Assembly: GCA_963573305.1 (NCBI GenBank)
Contig: OY754335.1
Span: forward strand, 15,353,501-15,417,500
Direction: 5' to 3'
From: Pyrrhosoma nymphula
Lineage: Eukaryota; Arthropoda; Insecta; Odonata; Coenagrionidae
Length of the DNA: 64,000 nt
Shown: piece by piece, positions 11,601-23,414 of the stretch
How positions within the stretch are numbered: position 1 is the first letter of the stretch
Layout of the letters: the number at the start of each line of letters is the position of its first letter
The notes under the pieces: generated by a model
Database searches by the model: none
What the model was told of the DNA's origin: nothing
The model's input: the letters and a program-made list of their open reading frames with translations, nothing else
Program-made: the position numbers and the translations under genes

Positions 11601-11777
11601 TCATAAGTTTCCTAGGTTATATGAAATTGCCACATTTTGACCAGAACTAAAAACTTTATCAAGAAGCACCAATTCATCAGTGCGATCCTGTAGCTTCTCT
11701 TCTGGTGTCCAAGACATATCATGTTCAAGCCTAAAGGTTCCAAGAAACTGATGAGGACACTTGCCTTCACCCCATTC
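11601..11777 (-). CDS. C1orf50: C1orf50 homologue exon 4 (C-terminus)
   Basis: The acceptor ATATACAG is followed by EWGEGKCPHQFLG and LEHDMSWTPEEK, then a variable tail to TGA. The match to the C-terminal block of the human protein is clear although the exon lies 3.7 kb from exon 3. Confidence 0.95.
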   Translation of the reverse strand, partial: EWGEGKCPHQFLGTFRLEHDMSWTPEEKLQDRTDELVLLDKVFSSGQNVAISYNLGNL

Positions 11778-14700
11778 CTGTATATTGCATGAAGGAAATA
11801 AAATTATTACTTGCCAATATTCTTTAAATTTAACATAAAAACTTGTTTCTTCCATTTATATGAAGTTGAAAATTGATTTAATGCTATGACTTAATAATGC
11901 TATGCTACATGCTGTGCTACATAGGTGAAAGGAAAAATGTAGAACTACTATGTACATACTACATTGACACCTAAAATGCATATTCCCCTTGCAAATAAAA
12001 ACAGCACATTGTCACAGTGGAGTTAAGAATTCTGAATTTATACCATTGCAGTTATGTACTTGCTTACTAAGGATTGTCAATAGGGGAAGATGTATCTAAA
12101 GAACTCAGGGAAGCAGATGTAAGATTTAAGGCTTTCCCGGTAAACACTTGTGATGTAGATTTCTCACGTTTTCTCTTGGGTTCAAGGAAGCTGTTGAAGG
12201 AGTGGGTTTTGAGGATGCTGAAGGGTATGTATATCAATACCATAAAAGTATACTAACCATTAAATTAAAGGAGTAAATGGATATTAGGTACATATTAACC
12301 TAGATGCTTGGATAAAGAAATACGTATTATACGACTCAATTGAAAAGAAATACGACTCAATTGAAAGTACAAAAAAAATAACAAATACTTAACTATCAGA
12401 CGTGAATGTTGGTTTAGAGCTCTTCCAGTAATTTAACTGGTAAGCACAATGCATAAATGAGAAAGACATTTATGTACTTCCACATTCTACAATTTACATC
12501 GATACTTCGGGCTTGTTTGCTCAAGATATGGGTGATTGAGAAAGTTTCATTTTGAAAATGAAAAGGGAAGGCTTCCTTCCAGTTGGGCTAAAGGCAATTA
12601 AATTAAGAAGCAAAAAAAATTACTTAGTGCACAAATAGGGGAAGAGTATTTTTTTAAAAAAGTACTGAGGGTGGATTCTTTTAGTAATTTTACATACATA
12701 TAACCTGTGGTTTTACTCCTATTTCTATGTCAATGGTGTGACTACTACATGTTCCCTTATAGTTACAAAGAAATTCAGTGAAGTTACACTACAATGACAG
12801 TCAGTTAAAAATAAATAAGTACCTAATACACTTTCTATTCACATTCACCACACAATATTTTACCACAAAATTAAGTGCCCTCACGATATGTATAATGAAC
12901 ATTGAAGAATCCACTGACTCTCTAGTGCCCTTAATTAATAAAATGGTATCCCATTAGCTGGTATAGTAATTAGGGATTGGATGTTGTTCCAGGGTAGGTT
13001 ATGAAAGGTGGCAGATGCTACACGAAGATATTTTTGTGAAAGGTAAAATATGGCATTTTTGCATTATGATTGCCTCATCTGTGATGCAAATTGATATCAT
13101 AGTTAGAATGGAAGATACGGGGATTATCTTAAACAAAGACAGCTAGTATAAAATACATAGTTTGGCAGGGTTTTCAGATAAAAAATTAAAAAACATCGCA
13201 ATGAGGAGTACAAATTGGCAGCCGAAGCATGGCTTACTTTGTACGGGCAAAAGCTTATCTGGTGAAATATTTACTCATGCTCTTAAAATTATATCCTGCA
13301 AGGGAGAACATTGTAGTGTAGCAGTATAGAAATTTCAGGATGTTGATTAAAAAATGGAAGCCAGTCTTCTATCCCAGCTGAAAATGGCCACTAGTGGCTA
13401 TTCAATAATTCAATGGCCATTATCATGTGGAATATCAGAGAATAATTTTGTGAAAATACGTTTAATGTGGTTTTAGCTAATTAATGTCTTCACTGATTGT
13501 TAAATACTAAGCAGATGATGATGCCAATATATCGTTACCATTGACTCACAGGGGAATGCAGGAGTCTGATGGTTTCCTTAGCATCAATATATCATGAATA
13601 CATATTCTTTTTTGGCTGTTAATGTCCAGATTATCTGAAATGCACCACTAAGATATACATATAGCACATGTATGAATTGCAGTGCTATTGTATGTTATCA
13701 TACAAGCTGTTATTAATACCTAAAAAGGGCAAACAGTAGAGGATGTATGTCAAAAGATTGTTCGTGAAAATTTAGAATAGGAGTAGCCCAAGAATAGGGC
13801 CCTGAGGTACTGTGCATAATTTGGTGGGGTTTGGATAAGACAGGCTCCAACAGGGGTTTGGTGAATTGTTGCTCTTTGGTGCAAAAGCTTGTAGCAGAGC
13901 AAATTATGATTCATCATACATATACATTTGTAAAAGATACCTAAGGTTGTGTTTCGACAATGCAATGAATAATGAATGCAGTACATTAATATAAACAAGC
14001 AGTTATCATAGATTTATGATCAGGAAAACCATATGGTGAATCAATAAAATAGTGTGATTATAGAAAATGAAATAATTAGTTAAATATTTTTCTTACTCTT
14101 CTAATAACTGAGATATATCAATAATTTTTGGAGTCAAATGAGGCCTCGCTAATGGGGTGCACCAAGTGCTAATTTAAGGTGAGCAGGAAAATCACCAGCA
14201 ATGGATGATTATTATGTACTAGAGAAGGGATAGGGGTAGGGAGAAGTTGAATATATCAACGGGAAGGAAAAAAAATCATCACTAATACATTGTAATAAAC
14301 CATTCATATCTTATTTATAGCAAAGAATCATTGAGTTAATACACGGAATCTCAACTTAAACAATAAGTATGGTAGTTATGGGGATGATGACTTAAAAATG
14401 CTAAAATATTGCAAAAGATCTCTACGTTTTCGCAAAAACTTTGAAATCGCGACAGGAATACAAAATTTGATTGAAGGTATAAGAATTTTTTATTATTTTC
14501 TTTCTATTAGTACCATACCCAATAACAGAAAACCACTATGTATTTCTTATGTGAAAGTTACTGACATATTACTATATACATATGCACATCTGCGATTATT
14601 ATAGTAGATGCTTAAAGATAAGAAACATGCTCCTTTAGAGCCTTAATTAGGGAATTTCATCCCCAGCAGAAGATCATACGTACGAGACGATCTTATAGAC

Positions 14701-16092
14701 TAAATGTGGATCAGTAGGAGTAAGTGAGGAAGGATTTGAGGAGAGAAGAGGGATTGGGGCAGTGATCCGAAGCTTTCGTGTAGCAAAACAAGGTGGCACT
14801 CACTTGTAAAAAAATTATGACATCAGAGTCTAAATAATGCAAGAGAGGTGGCACAAAGGGGTCGAGCCGGGTCCCTCAAGAAAACTGCACAGGAGTCCTT
14901 GGGTACCTCAGCCTCCTTATCAGATGCTTGACTCACCTTCACTGACCTCGTACTCTAACTGTTGAATCCCATCAAGTTTCGCAATGCATAAGGTGACATA
15001 TTGGGTGGGATTATGATTAGCTACTTATTTCTTCCAGAAAAGAGTTGTTAGTGCTATTGAAAGTAATACAATTGTGCATGGTAGTAATACCATGTATTTG
15101 TGGGTGGGTATCTTTAAAGTGTTCATGGTGCTAATGCCATAGGCAGTTTATCCTCGCTTTTCTCGTTAGTTGCAGTCCCAGCCTATATTTGTCATTCTAC
15201 ACTTCGTACGTTTGGATCAAAAGCATATTAAACTTTTCTTCAGGCATAGCACACTTATTAGATTAAATAAACAAATATATAACTTCTAAGAACTGTGGTA
15301 ATTTCTCCTTAGAAATTTGAATGTAGGAAAACAAACACTTTCAAATTCACGGTTCCGTGGGTCAAACTAAACGTGACTCGCTCTCAACTAAGTTGAATGA
15401 TGAGGGAGAGAGAATGTTGGACCGGTGTTGTAAGAATTTACGAAGAAAGCACAAAATAACCATCAACGTGTGATATAAACAGTGATTATGGATCTAAGGA
15501 AGCGTGTACGTACCTTTGGGGAAAGCATGGAAAAATATGTTTGCCCAGAAGGTCGCTGATACAGATGATATAGTTGCCCAGGCAGTTTACGAAAGTTACA
15601 AGCTGCGTGATGCAGATTAGAATTCAATTTAGCCTCTTCCAACACTTTTTGCGCCTGAGATTGCAAAAATCTGACTTGCTCCGCGATGACCTGCAGTTTA
15701 CCGCAAGCAGTAGCCTTGACAAAACTGTCAGCCTTAAAGAATAATTAAAGTAGGAGTATTAATGCCCATAAAAATTATGAAATTAAGTCTTTAAAAGAAG
15801 AGAAATAAAAGTACACAAAATTGCTCACCGTCTGTATCTCCCGAGCAAGTTCTACCAAATCTGACGGTGCTCGTCTTGCAACAGCTTTTTCGTTCACCAG
15901 ATTTACACCACATGGCTCCGGATTTCGTTCTACCAGGGACACTATTCCTTTGAGGAATGGTAAAAAAATCCAATAATATTAATAAGACATAATATATTAA
16001 TATTACACAATAAACTATCCCAAAATAAGTAACCTACCAACATCTAGCCTACTACGGGAAGGCAGATCCATGGCAGGCAGACGACGTTTCAT
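11601..16092 (-). CDS. C1orf50: C1orf50 homologue (DUF2452 protein), complete gene
   Basis: The exons in transcript order are 16092-16038, 15947-15829, 15732-15514 and 11777-11601 (570 bases, 189 residues plus stop). Every junction keeps frame: phase 1 between exons 1 and 2, phase 0 afterwards. Matching blocks to human C1orf50 are the DLVELAREIQ region, KLQVIAEQVRFLQ, AQKVLEEAKLNSNLHHAACN, the Tyr-rich PGQLYHLYQ, QTYFSMLSPKEWG and PHQFLG with HDMSWTP. The family is small, soluble and of unknown biochemical function, so none is proposed. Length is close to the human protein (about 199). The start is the first of two in-frame ATGs (16092-16090; the second is 8 codons on). Intron 3 is 3736 bp and holds repeat sequence; introns 1 and 2 are about 90 bp. 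Confidence 0.95.
12000..14750. other. C1orf50 intron 3, no gene recognised
   Basis: AT-rich intron sequence. Two short open frames (12074-12256 plus, 13750-13998 minus) have no recognisable motif. The stretch around 12130-12190 may be an old repeat, but I could not place it. Confidence 0.45.
14776..14985. repeat. Dispersed repeat, copy A
   Basis: It aligns over about 200 bp with 46711-46915. Shared strings include GTGTAGCAAAAC, GGGTACCTC/GGTACCTC, GCTTGACTCAC and CACTGACCTC. The two copies are diverged and no termini are clear. Confidence 0.6.
15514..15732 (-). CDS. C1orf50: C1orf50 homologue exon 3 (core of DUF2452)
   Basis: It encodes the conserved core: KLQVIAEQV, NLHHAACNF and SGQTYFSMLSPK. 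The acceptor is TCTTTAAG and the donor GTACGT. It is phase 0 at both ends (73 codons). Confidence 0.95.
15829..15947 (-). CDS. C1orf50: C1orf50 homologue exon 2
   Basis: The acceptor CCTCAAAG is a weak pyrimidine tract but gives the right phase. The exon encodes GIVSLVERNPEPCG through DLVELAREIQT and ends at donor GTGAGC. Confidence 0.88.
16038..16092 (-). CDS. C1orf50: C1orf50 homologue exon 1 (start)
   Basis: ATG opens MKRRLPAMDLPSRSRLDV, followed by donor GTAGGT. This exon is far shorter than usual ORF cut-offs. It is supported by the phase-1 join to exon 2 and by the absence of another start in the downstream frame. Confidence 0.8.
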
Positions 16093-17090
16093 AAAATAAA
16101 AAGTTAAACTAAACTTTTATAGCAACAGGCGCGAAGTAGGACGAGAACAATTGCGTCAAACGTTTACGTAATTTATGGAGAAAAACAAGGGTACAAAGTC
16201 TGATTTTCTTCAAATGATTCAAATCATTCAAATAAATCTCGATGCGCCATTATAAATATAAAACAAGAGAAGTACGAAACTTTTACGCTCCAATTCAAAT
16301 TGCTCTCTGCCCGGAGCAGTTGAATCGAGCAGGTCCTCCATCTTGAAGACATTTCTTTTTGGAAAATATTTGTCATTTTAAAAACTTACAGGTATATTAT
16401 AGACCTTTTGAAGTTAAAAAATATCCATTTTTCAAATATTTTACATTTTTAAGGGTTGTGGATATGTTTTTGAACGTTAAATATAGTTTTTGTATACTCG
16501 TGTATAGAGCCGAACTACAATTCTGAAAACTGTTTAACTGCTTTAATTAGAGAAATGGACGGAATATTTAAGCTAGATAACAAAAAAATATAATTTATTT
16601 TTTAATTATATGGCCATTCATCTCTCAAAACAGTTTTACATATCTTAAAACACTATATATTTGGAAGGAACATTCAACTGATTCAACTATGTGTTTCGTA
16701 TGAGTTGCATCTGCATCATGTAAACGGTATGAAGCATTAAATTTTGTTTAAAATGTTCTTATTCCTGTATATTTCAAATTATATCAACAGCTAAATGCTT
16801 TTTTAATTTCAAATTGGTATGAATAATTTACCTTTTGCTTTCAGATTGATGTAGAATCCTCTGAAATTTACGATCATTTGATATGATCATTATGCTTACT
16901 AGGGTACTGATGTAGAAATATTCCTACGTTAATGAAGATTGAATAACATGTGGCAACACTTAAAAATGGCATGTAAGCAACAGCATGGTAAGAAAGTTTA
17001 TTATAATGCGCAATAATAAAATATATTGGCTGGCAAAAGATGGGTTCAGAGGGTGACCATATAGTTTTAAAAGTAGGTAAAAGTGAGTTT

Positions 17091-17522
17091 AAGCCCGTTT
17101 CACACGACACTTGATCCAGCACAAGGTCTAGTATACTCGCTAGTATGCTAGCTTTCCAGTATCGTGTGAACCGGTGTGAACGGAACCAGTATACTGGCCA
17201 ATACTGGCTAGCAAGCATGCTAGCTAGTATACTCGCTGAGCTACTGGATTTCGTACTTGATGCGGTACTAGTTTGCTACTAGACCCAGTAGGACCCAGTG
17301 GCCATCTACCAATCATGTTCACGTTACAAACGCTTTGCGGTCTTCTCTTTTTTAAATTAGTATGGAATCATATGGAATAACTGCTTAATAGCAAGCACAA
17401 GGTCGATGATCGTGTGAAACCTTCTAGTACGGTTTCTAGTATACTGGGTTTCGTCCTCAATATCAAGTACCAGCTAGCATACTAGGTCTTGTGCTGGATC
17501 AAGTGTCGTGTGAAACGGGCTT
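17091..17522. mobile_element. MITE with AAGCCCGTTTCACACGACAC termini
   Basis: The first about 42 bases (AAGCCCGTTTCACACGACAC, then TTGATCCAGCACAAG) are repeated almost exactly as reverse complement at 17481-17522. The interior is built from CTAGTATACTGG-like units, many of them palindromic. TTT on both sides could be a 3-bp target duplication but is weak evidence. No coding capacity. Confidence 0.85.
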
Positions 17523-17884
17523 TTTAGCTTCAACTTGGTCTCTTGGTGTTAATGAATCGTGGCTGGCACGTCTTTATAAATCCAGAGTCAACTTTGAAAT
17601 AATTGCAATTTAACACTTATTTATAGGACTTGTAAATTTACTAAAATTGGTGAAAATGCATTATGGTAAGAATACATTTTAAATTGCTGCATACAGTCGT
17701 ACATGTCGATAAAACCCTTGCAAATGAATATCATCGCCCCTTTCCATCCTTTTCTTATGAGATAAAATTTAACATTAATTTGAATCTGTTTCGTAACTGT
17801 TGGACTGTATGGGTTACTATAGAGGAAAACTGTTTCATTTTGGTACCAGAGGAGATCCAAATGAAACACATGTGGACCTATACC

Positions 17885-17965
17885 ATTCCTTTAACACATT
17901 CAATGCTGAGCACGTCAATAGACGTGCTCCTGGCTATACCGACTGATGGAGCACGTCAATTGATG
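17885..17965. repeat. Interspersed repeat with GAGCACGTC inverted repeats
   Basis: GAGCACGTC at 17908-17916 pairs with GACGTGCTC at 17921-17929, and a third copy follows at 17949-17957. The lead-in AACACATTCAATGCTGAGCACG is typical of an insect interspersed repeat. It may be the edge of a larger element. Confidence 0.45.
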
Positions 17966-17999
17966 TGGTCGTTCCCTTCCAAAGCACTTTAAATTTTTT

Positions 18000-19480
18000 C
18001 GAGCTGATTTTGACGACTTTCATGAAAATCTTTATTGAATGTGTTAAGATTGATGAGTAAGTTGAAAACCAGTTTCATCTAAAATATTTTGTTTGACGAG
18101 CCTTTTTTTGTGGATCAATCTGTTGACATATATTCATTCCTGTGTTCCTGTTAGCTTCATTCGATTTTAATATGGATAGATGCTTCATGGGAAATATTTT
18201 GCTATTAATGTTTTTACTATGATAGCTGATTAATTATATACTCAACCTCATTACATCTTTTTCTATTTTTTGTTTTTAAATTGATTGCGATGTCTTTTTA
18301 TAATTCTGTAATGCTTAGGAGAAACCTTCAGGCTTTACAAAACCTTATTAATACCAAGGACTCTTTTGGAGTTCAACTAACCTTGATTAGCCTGCCATTT
18401 TAGCTTAATTTCTGGGCTAATATTTGTTGGAAATAATTCCACTCATGTTAGTGTTTAATGACCATAAGGGAATCTACTTGATTTATTGACTCAGGCATTG
18501 CATTCTCTATGGGCTGCACCCTCTACTTTTCATTGATTTAAGAATGTTAGAGACTAAGCAAGTGACAATTTATATTAGCGTATAGGTATTGTGGTGGTTG
18601 GATCAATTTTTGGATCTTTTTCTGCTTATTTTGGCTGATAATGACACTGTTTTGTGCACCCTTAATTAGGTAGCAACATCACAATTAGTTTGGGCTCTTG
18701 CCCTTGGCATTGAGATACATTATGGATGAGGAATACTTGGGAAACAGGCTTAAGCTCAACTATTTCTCTAAACGCTTTGACTGAACATTGAGGGGCAGGG
18801 GCAGGTTACGTCAAGAAACAAAGAGATCACTTAAGGAGCTAAATACCAAAGAGTTTGCTTACCAAGGCAGGTTTTGTCAGCCAGGAGACTCCATCTGGTC
18901 AGTATTTCCCCCTAGATCACAGCCACTAGTAGGCCTGTTCTCCTTTTATACTGGGACCCGGTATTCTGAAGGAGCATCCTCTGAACATCAGAGGGATCGA
19001 AACTTGGGTTTGTTGAAATGAGGGGATTTTCCATTGCCTTAACACATTGAGTGTTGGAGCTACCTTGAGAATTTGTTACCAGGTGTTGAACTTGAAAGTA
19101 TAAGTTATATCAGATGATAAGTTATGCTTGACTCTAACCATGAACCATCTGCCCTGCCAAGGCTCTCAGCCTTAGAGCCTATTATTAACCCTTTGGTCCT
19201 CAAGGTGTCGACATATCAGCTTTCTCATTTTGCCTTAGCATACTCAAGGTCCCAATATATCGGCTCTAGATTAAAAGTCCTTTGTATGTTGCATTTTGGA
19301 TCACATTTGTTACCAGACTGAGCATCATTTATTTTTGCTACAAATCCACTATCATGGTATGGTTCTTTAGGTTTTTAACACAAAATAAACAAATGTTATT
19401 TCCCTCTCCCCCATCCATTTAACGGATCTGAATTGAAGAGTGTCATCATCAAAAATATTTTTTTGATGGTGACACTTCTC
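18000..19480. other. Intergenic, no gene recognised
   Basis: AT-rich sequence with short frames only. Strings such as AACACATTGAGTG (19042) and TTAACCCTTTGGTCC (19187) look like edges of interspersed repeats, but no partner ends were found. Confidence 0.45.
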
Positions 19481-20035
19481 CTTCCCTCCCCCCTTGTCTT
19501 GATTCTTTGCCCAAAACCTATCACTTTCTCCATCATCTCCATCTTTCACCCCTGTAATGCCTCACTTCCTTTCTTTCTCTATTCCTCCCATCTCTCTCTC
19601 TCTCACTTCTTCACACTCCACTTCCTACCCTCTCAATCTTCCATCACCAAAACTCCTCTTCTCTCTCCCTCTTTCCTACCCTCTCCCTCCCTTCCCCCTT
19701 ATCTTGTTTCCTCGCCCTCCACTTCTCACCAGCTCCAGCTCTTCCATCACCAAAACTCCTCTTCTCACTTCCTCTCTTTCTCCCTCCCTCTATCCCTCCC
19801 TTCCCCCTTATCTTGTTTCATCGCCCTCCACTTCTCACCCACTCCAGCTCTTCCATCACCAAAACTCCTCTTCTCCCTCTCCTTCCTTTTCTCCATCCCC
19901 TTCTCTCCCTCCCTTCCCCCCTATCTTGCTTCCTCGCCTTCCACTTCTCACTCTCTCCATCTCCCACCCTCATAACTCCTCACTTCCTCTCCTTCTCCAT
20001 CTTTCCCTCACCCTCTCTCAGTCTCTCTCCACATT
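19480..20035 (+). repeat. Polypyrimidine minisatellite, period about 103-113 bp
   Basis: The plus strand is almost pure C/T with marker strings repeating: CCATCACCAAAACTCC at 19641, 19744 and 19853, and ATCTTGTTTCCTCGCC-like at 19701, 19810 and 19923. About four imperfect copies. The long overlapping open frames here (Ser/Pro/Leu-rich) come from the lack of stop codons in such sequence, not from a gene. Confidence 0.85.
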
Positions 20036-20366
20036 TTATGTACATAATGAAATGAAGACTTGAAATAAAATAGGCTCTAAGTGCCATAATAAGGAATTTT
20101 GAAGTTTTGTGTAAAATGGGATCTACATGCCAAGCCAAATAATGTGTAAAAGGCTCAAACTGCCACAAATGAAAATGTAGTACCAATTGCAATCAACAGA
20201 TAGCATGCGGTTTAACAGCCGCTGCTGTTAACATATGAAAAGCTCTCTGTTCCGCAGGCTTACTCCTCATTGTTAGATTGTTGTCCTCATTTTCCTCAAA
20301 TTCATGGAGCCTTTTTATTCAAAGCCTTAGAGCGGTTTTTTATTTCAAGGCTTCAAATTTTAAGAT

Positions 20367-20662
20367 CAGTGCGGGCCCTAGGGTAGTGCAACAGGTGCCG
20401 CTGCACTGGGCCCCGCACCTATAGGGGCCCAGCCCGGGCTTGCCTCTTTCAGACGACATGGAAACCCACCTATTACCCGAAATTATCTACTACTTGTTAC
20501 ACATGTAAATTTATTGAAATCATTAGCCAGTTTGTGGGTTAATTTCCTTGTTTACATGAAATATGCTTCAAAATTGCTACTATATCAATAAGGGAATGCA
20601 AATTTAGGGGGGCCCCCACCTTTCATTTGCTTAGGGCCCATCAATCCCTAGGGACGGCCCTG
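20367..20662. mobile_element. hAT-like MITE (CAGTGCGGGCCCTAGGG termini)
   Basis: The left end CAGTGCGGGCCCTAGGG and the reverse complement of the right end CAGGGCCGTCCCTAGGG match at 13 of 17 bases. The flanking octamers TTTAAGAT and GATGAGAT match only in part, so the target duplication is doubtful. Non-coding, 296 bp. Confidence 0.6.
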
Positions 20663-20776
20663 GATGAGATGGAGCAGTTCATTTAATGGTTTATATCTTA
20701 TATATAAAATGGATTAAGTAAATAAAATGTTACTATGTTATTGCGTAAAGTGTAATATTTTATAATATATGTGCTT

Positions 20777-20918
20777 ATGAAGGCTTGTACATTTTTCGGG
20801 TTTCCACGGCGTTCATTGTTGCAATTCGGCAACTTTCGCCCAGAATCCTTTGAGCGGAACTGTTATCCAATTGCAACAATGGACGTGGTGGGAACCTGAA
20901 AAATGGACAAGCCTTCAT
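20777..20918. mobile_element. 142-bp hairpin MITE
   Basis: Arms of about 48 bp (ATGAAGGCTTGTACATTTTT and onward; right arm ends AAATGGACAAGCCTTCAT) pair with few mismatches, including CATTGTTGCAATT and its complement. The loop is about 40 bases. Confidence 0.75.
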
Positions 20919-21911
20919 TCAAGCCTCATGGAAACGTACGCCACTATATGTGTTTATGTGTGATAAATCTTGAGTTTATACAATTATGTAACTTCAAACT
21001 TTATTTTTTCAAAAAAATTTAAAAAAATAAATGTTGCTTAACAAAAACAAAAATATTGCATCATCTTATAAAAAAAAACATTTTAATTTAACCACAGTTT
21101 GTATCAGCATCCTGTAAAAATTTCACTATTGTAGGTGGAACAAGTGACTCACAAAAAATATTTTAAAAAAGGGTTGTAATAAAAAAAAATGGCGTCGCTC
21201 TTAAAATGTGAAAGAGCCAAATACCATGGGCGCGAGAGGGTTGAGGCTGGTTTTGAAATTTCCTGGTATTTTAGACATATTATTCTGTTTTTGACCCTTA
21301 TCTTGCTTCAATAATGCTTTTTATTATAACTACCTGGACAATTCTAGCTTGGATCATCATATTTGTTGAACTTAGATGAATAGCCTTTCAATTTTATTTT
21401 GAGTTGTGCCTAATGTAGCATGATGAAAATTGGGAATCCTAGGATAAATTGGAAAATTTCATAATTTAACCCTTACTTAATGTTGAGACTTCTACTGACT
21501 CAGTTTGATATTGCTGGAGTTTTTCCTATTTTCTGGCTTGCTATTTTAATGTTTTTAATTTTAATGTGAGAGTTTATCTTTTCATGTGACTTTTAGGATA
21601 ATGTGCTAAAAGATTTGTCCCTCATAAACCAAATTATTCTTGTTGATTAGTCTATTCAAATATGCAGCCATAATGAGATTGCTCAGTGTATAATTGCTGG
21701 TATACTATATAGTTAAGTATTGAAAGTATAGGAATTAATTACTTTCAAATTTAGCTAACTTTATGTGTCCTGCATAATTTTATTTGGTGGTAGTATTTCA
21801 GTTTTACTTACTTCGACAGTGAAGGACATTTTGAATTTATGGCTTGCTACTTGCAGACAGGGCTGTAGCTACTTGCACTTAGATGGATAAGAGCTTTGGA
21901 TAAGAGTTTCA

Positions 21912-22501
21912 CCCCTCCAAATTAATACCTAGTTATCTGACAACTATATAACATGATGTGGTCCATAGCCATTAGGTTGAAGTAGTGTTACATTTACATT
22001 AGTTGTCATATAACTATTAATTTGGAGGGGTCCACATGACAACAATTTAAAGTAGTAACTATTTAAGCCAAAATGAAATTGCAAAAACAGCTACCATAAG
22101 ACATTGGAATTCTGGATTTAAGTCATCGCATTATAGAGCCATTGAAGAATTAGAGCAGTGGCATATATAGAATTTGGCGCTGGGGGAGTCCAGAATATTT
22201 TTGATAGGTTAGCTACCATAAATACTGGTCTAAGCCAAGGGAGATAGGGGATAACTCAGGAACCTTTTGAAATTGATAACAAAAACACTGCATTTTCTAG
22301 CTCTTTTTGATGTATTTAAATATATTAAATTTGACAATATTAAAAAAATATATATTAATGTTGGATCCCTTAACAAAGCTGCTTCATGGTGGGGTTTGAT
22401 CCAGAATATTTTTGATAGGCTAACTACCAAAAATATTCTGGATTTTTGCAATTTCATTTTGGATTAAATATTTAATGCTTTAAATTGTTGTCATGTGGTC
22501 C
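21912..22501. mobile_element. Two adjoining inverted repeats, composite MITE
   Basis: The first inverted repeat: CCCCTCCAAATTAATA at 21912 pairs with the region ending TTTGGAGGGG at 22030. The second starts immediately after: TCCACATGACAACAATTTAA at about 22031 pairs with its complement ending at 22501, both arms holding CCAAAATGAAATTGCAAAAA. A direct repeat (CCAGAATATTTTTGATAGG) occurs inside at about 22192 and 22401. A CAGTGGCATATATAG string at 22154 resembles a hAT-type end. Confidence 0.6.
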
Positions 22502-22519
22502 ATAAACACACCCATGGGT

Positions 22520-23400
22520 TACACTGTACTGATAGACATTTTATTTGAAATTCATGGATCAATTTGTGGTCAATGAGAATGGCAGATGGAGAATTCAAAA
22601 GGCCAGTGAAAAGAAGGGGTTTAATTCAGGATTATATTGCTAGCTTTTCAAAGTAGATGCAAAGGTTATCTAGAGTTGAGGTGTGCTTGTTGATGGGGAA
22701 ATAGTACTTAATTTGACACCTGATTAAGGTGGTTTACTTACTATTTTGATGATGAATTGGCAGTTAGGCGGATAACTAATGGTTTGCAATAATTGTTACA
22801 CAAATAACAATCATTGAATGAAATGTAGTGTCAATTGGTTAATCATTAAAATTGAAAGTAGCAACACTTATAGAAAAAATGACATTACTAAGTTAACCAG
22901 GAGAGGATATTTTAAAATTTTAATCCATTGGGAGGGCAGTATTCTTCTCCTCCCTCTTCAGCTTTTACTCAACTCTCCCCTCTACTTCCCTCTTCGCCAT
23001 GTCATTACAGATCAATGCACCCTCCACCCTCTTTTGTAGTCTTATCTTAATTTCTTCCAACACCTCATTTATTTTCATCTCTGCTCAGCTTACTCTTTCA
23101 CTCCTTCTCCAGACCCAAATCTTCTAAGCCTCCAGTTTACACTTACATCTTCGTTATTTTTCCATTGGCTTTCACCCAAAAGCTACAATTATGCCGCATT
23201 TCCCCTTCTTGTGTCCCCTTTGCAAGTACACTGACAAATTTTCAACATTTCTTGACCATGCAGCAATCATTATGCATTTAAATTTTAAATAGATTTTATC
23301 CATACAGCACTCATGATTTCACTGGGTCTCTTCATTATCAAACACTTATTTGTTCTCCAATATTAGTACAATTTTATGAAATAAATATCATATTGTTCAA
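22520..23400. other. Intergenic, no gene recognised
   Basis: AT-rich sequence with short frames only; a pyrimidine-rich patch lies around 22940-23060. Nothing else that I can support. Confidence 0.4.
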
Positions 23401-23408
23401 GATTATTT

Positions 23409-23414
23409 TTTATT
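23409..23414 (-). terminator. alpha-Man-II: Candidate poly(A) signal of the alpha-mannosidase gene
   Basis: AATAAA on the minus strand, about 640 bases past the stop codon. It is the first clear hexamer that I noticed in this AT-rich region, so chance is possible. Confidence 0.35.

Noticed and set aside
19433..20063. Three long overlapping plus-strand open frames (up to 180 codons)
   Set aside because: All are Ser/Pro/Leu low-complexity translations of a C/T-rich tandem repeat that lacks stop codons on composition alone.
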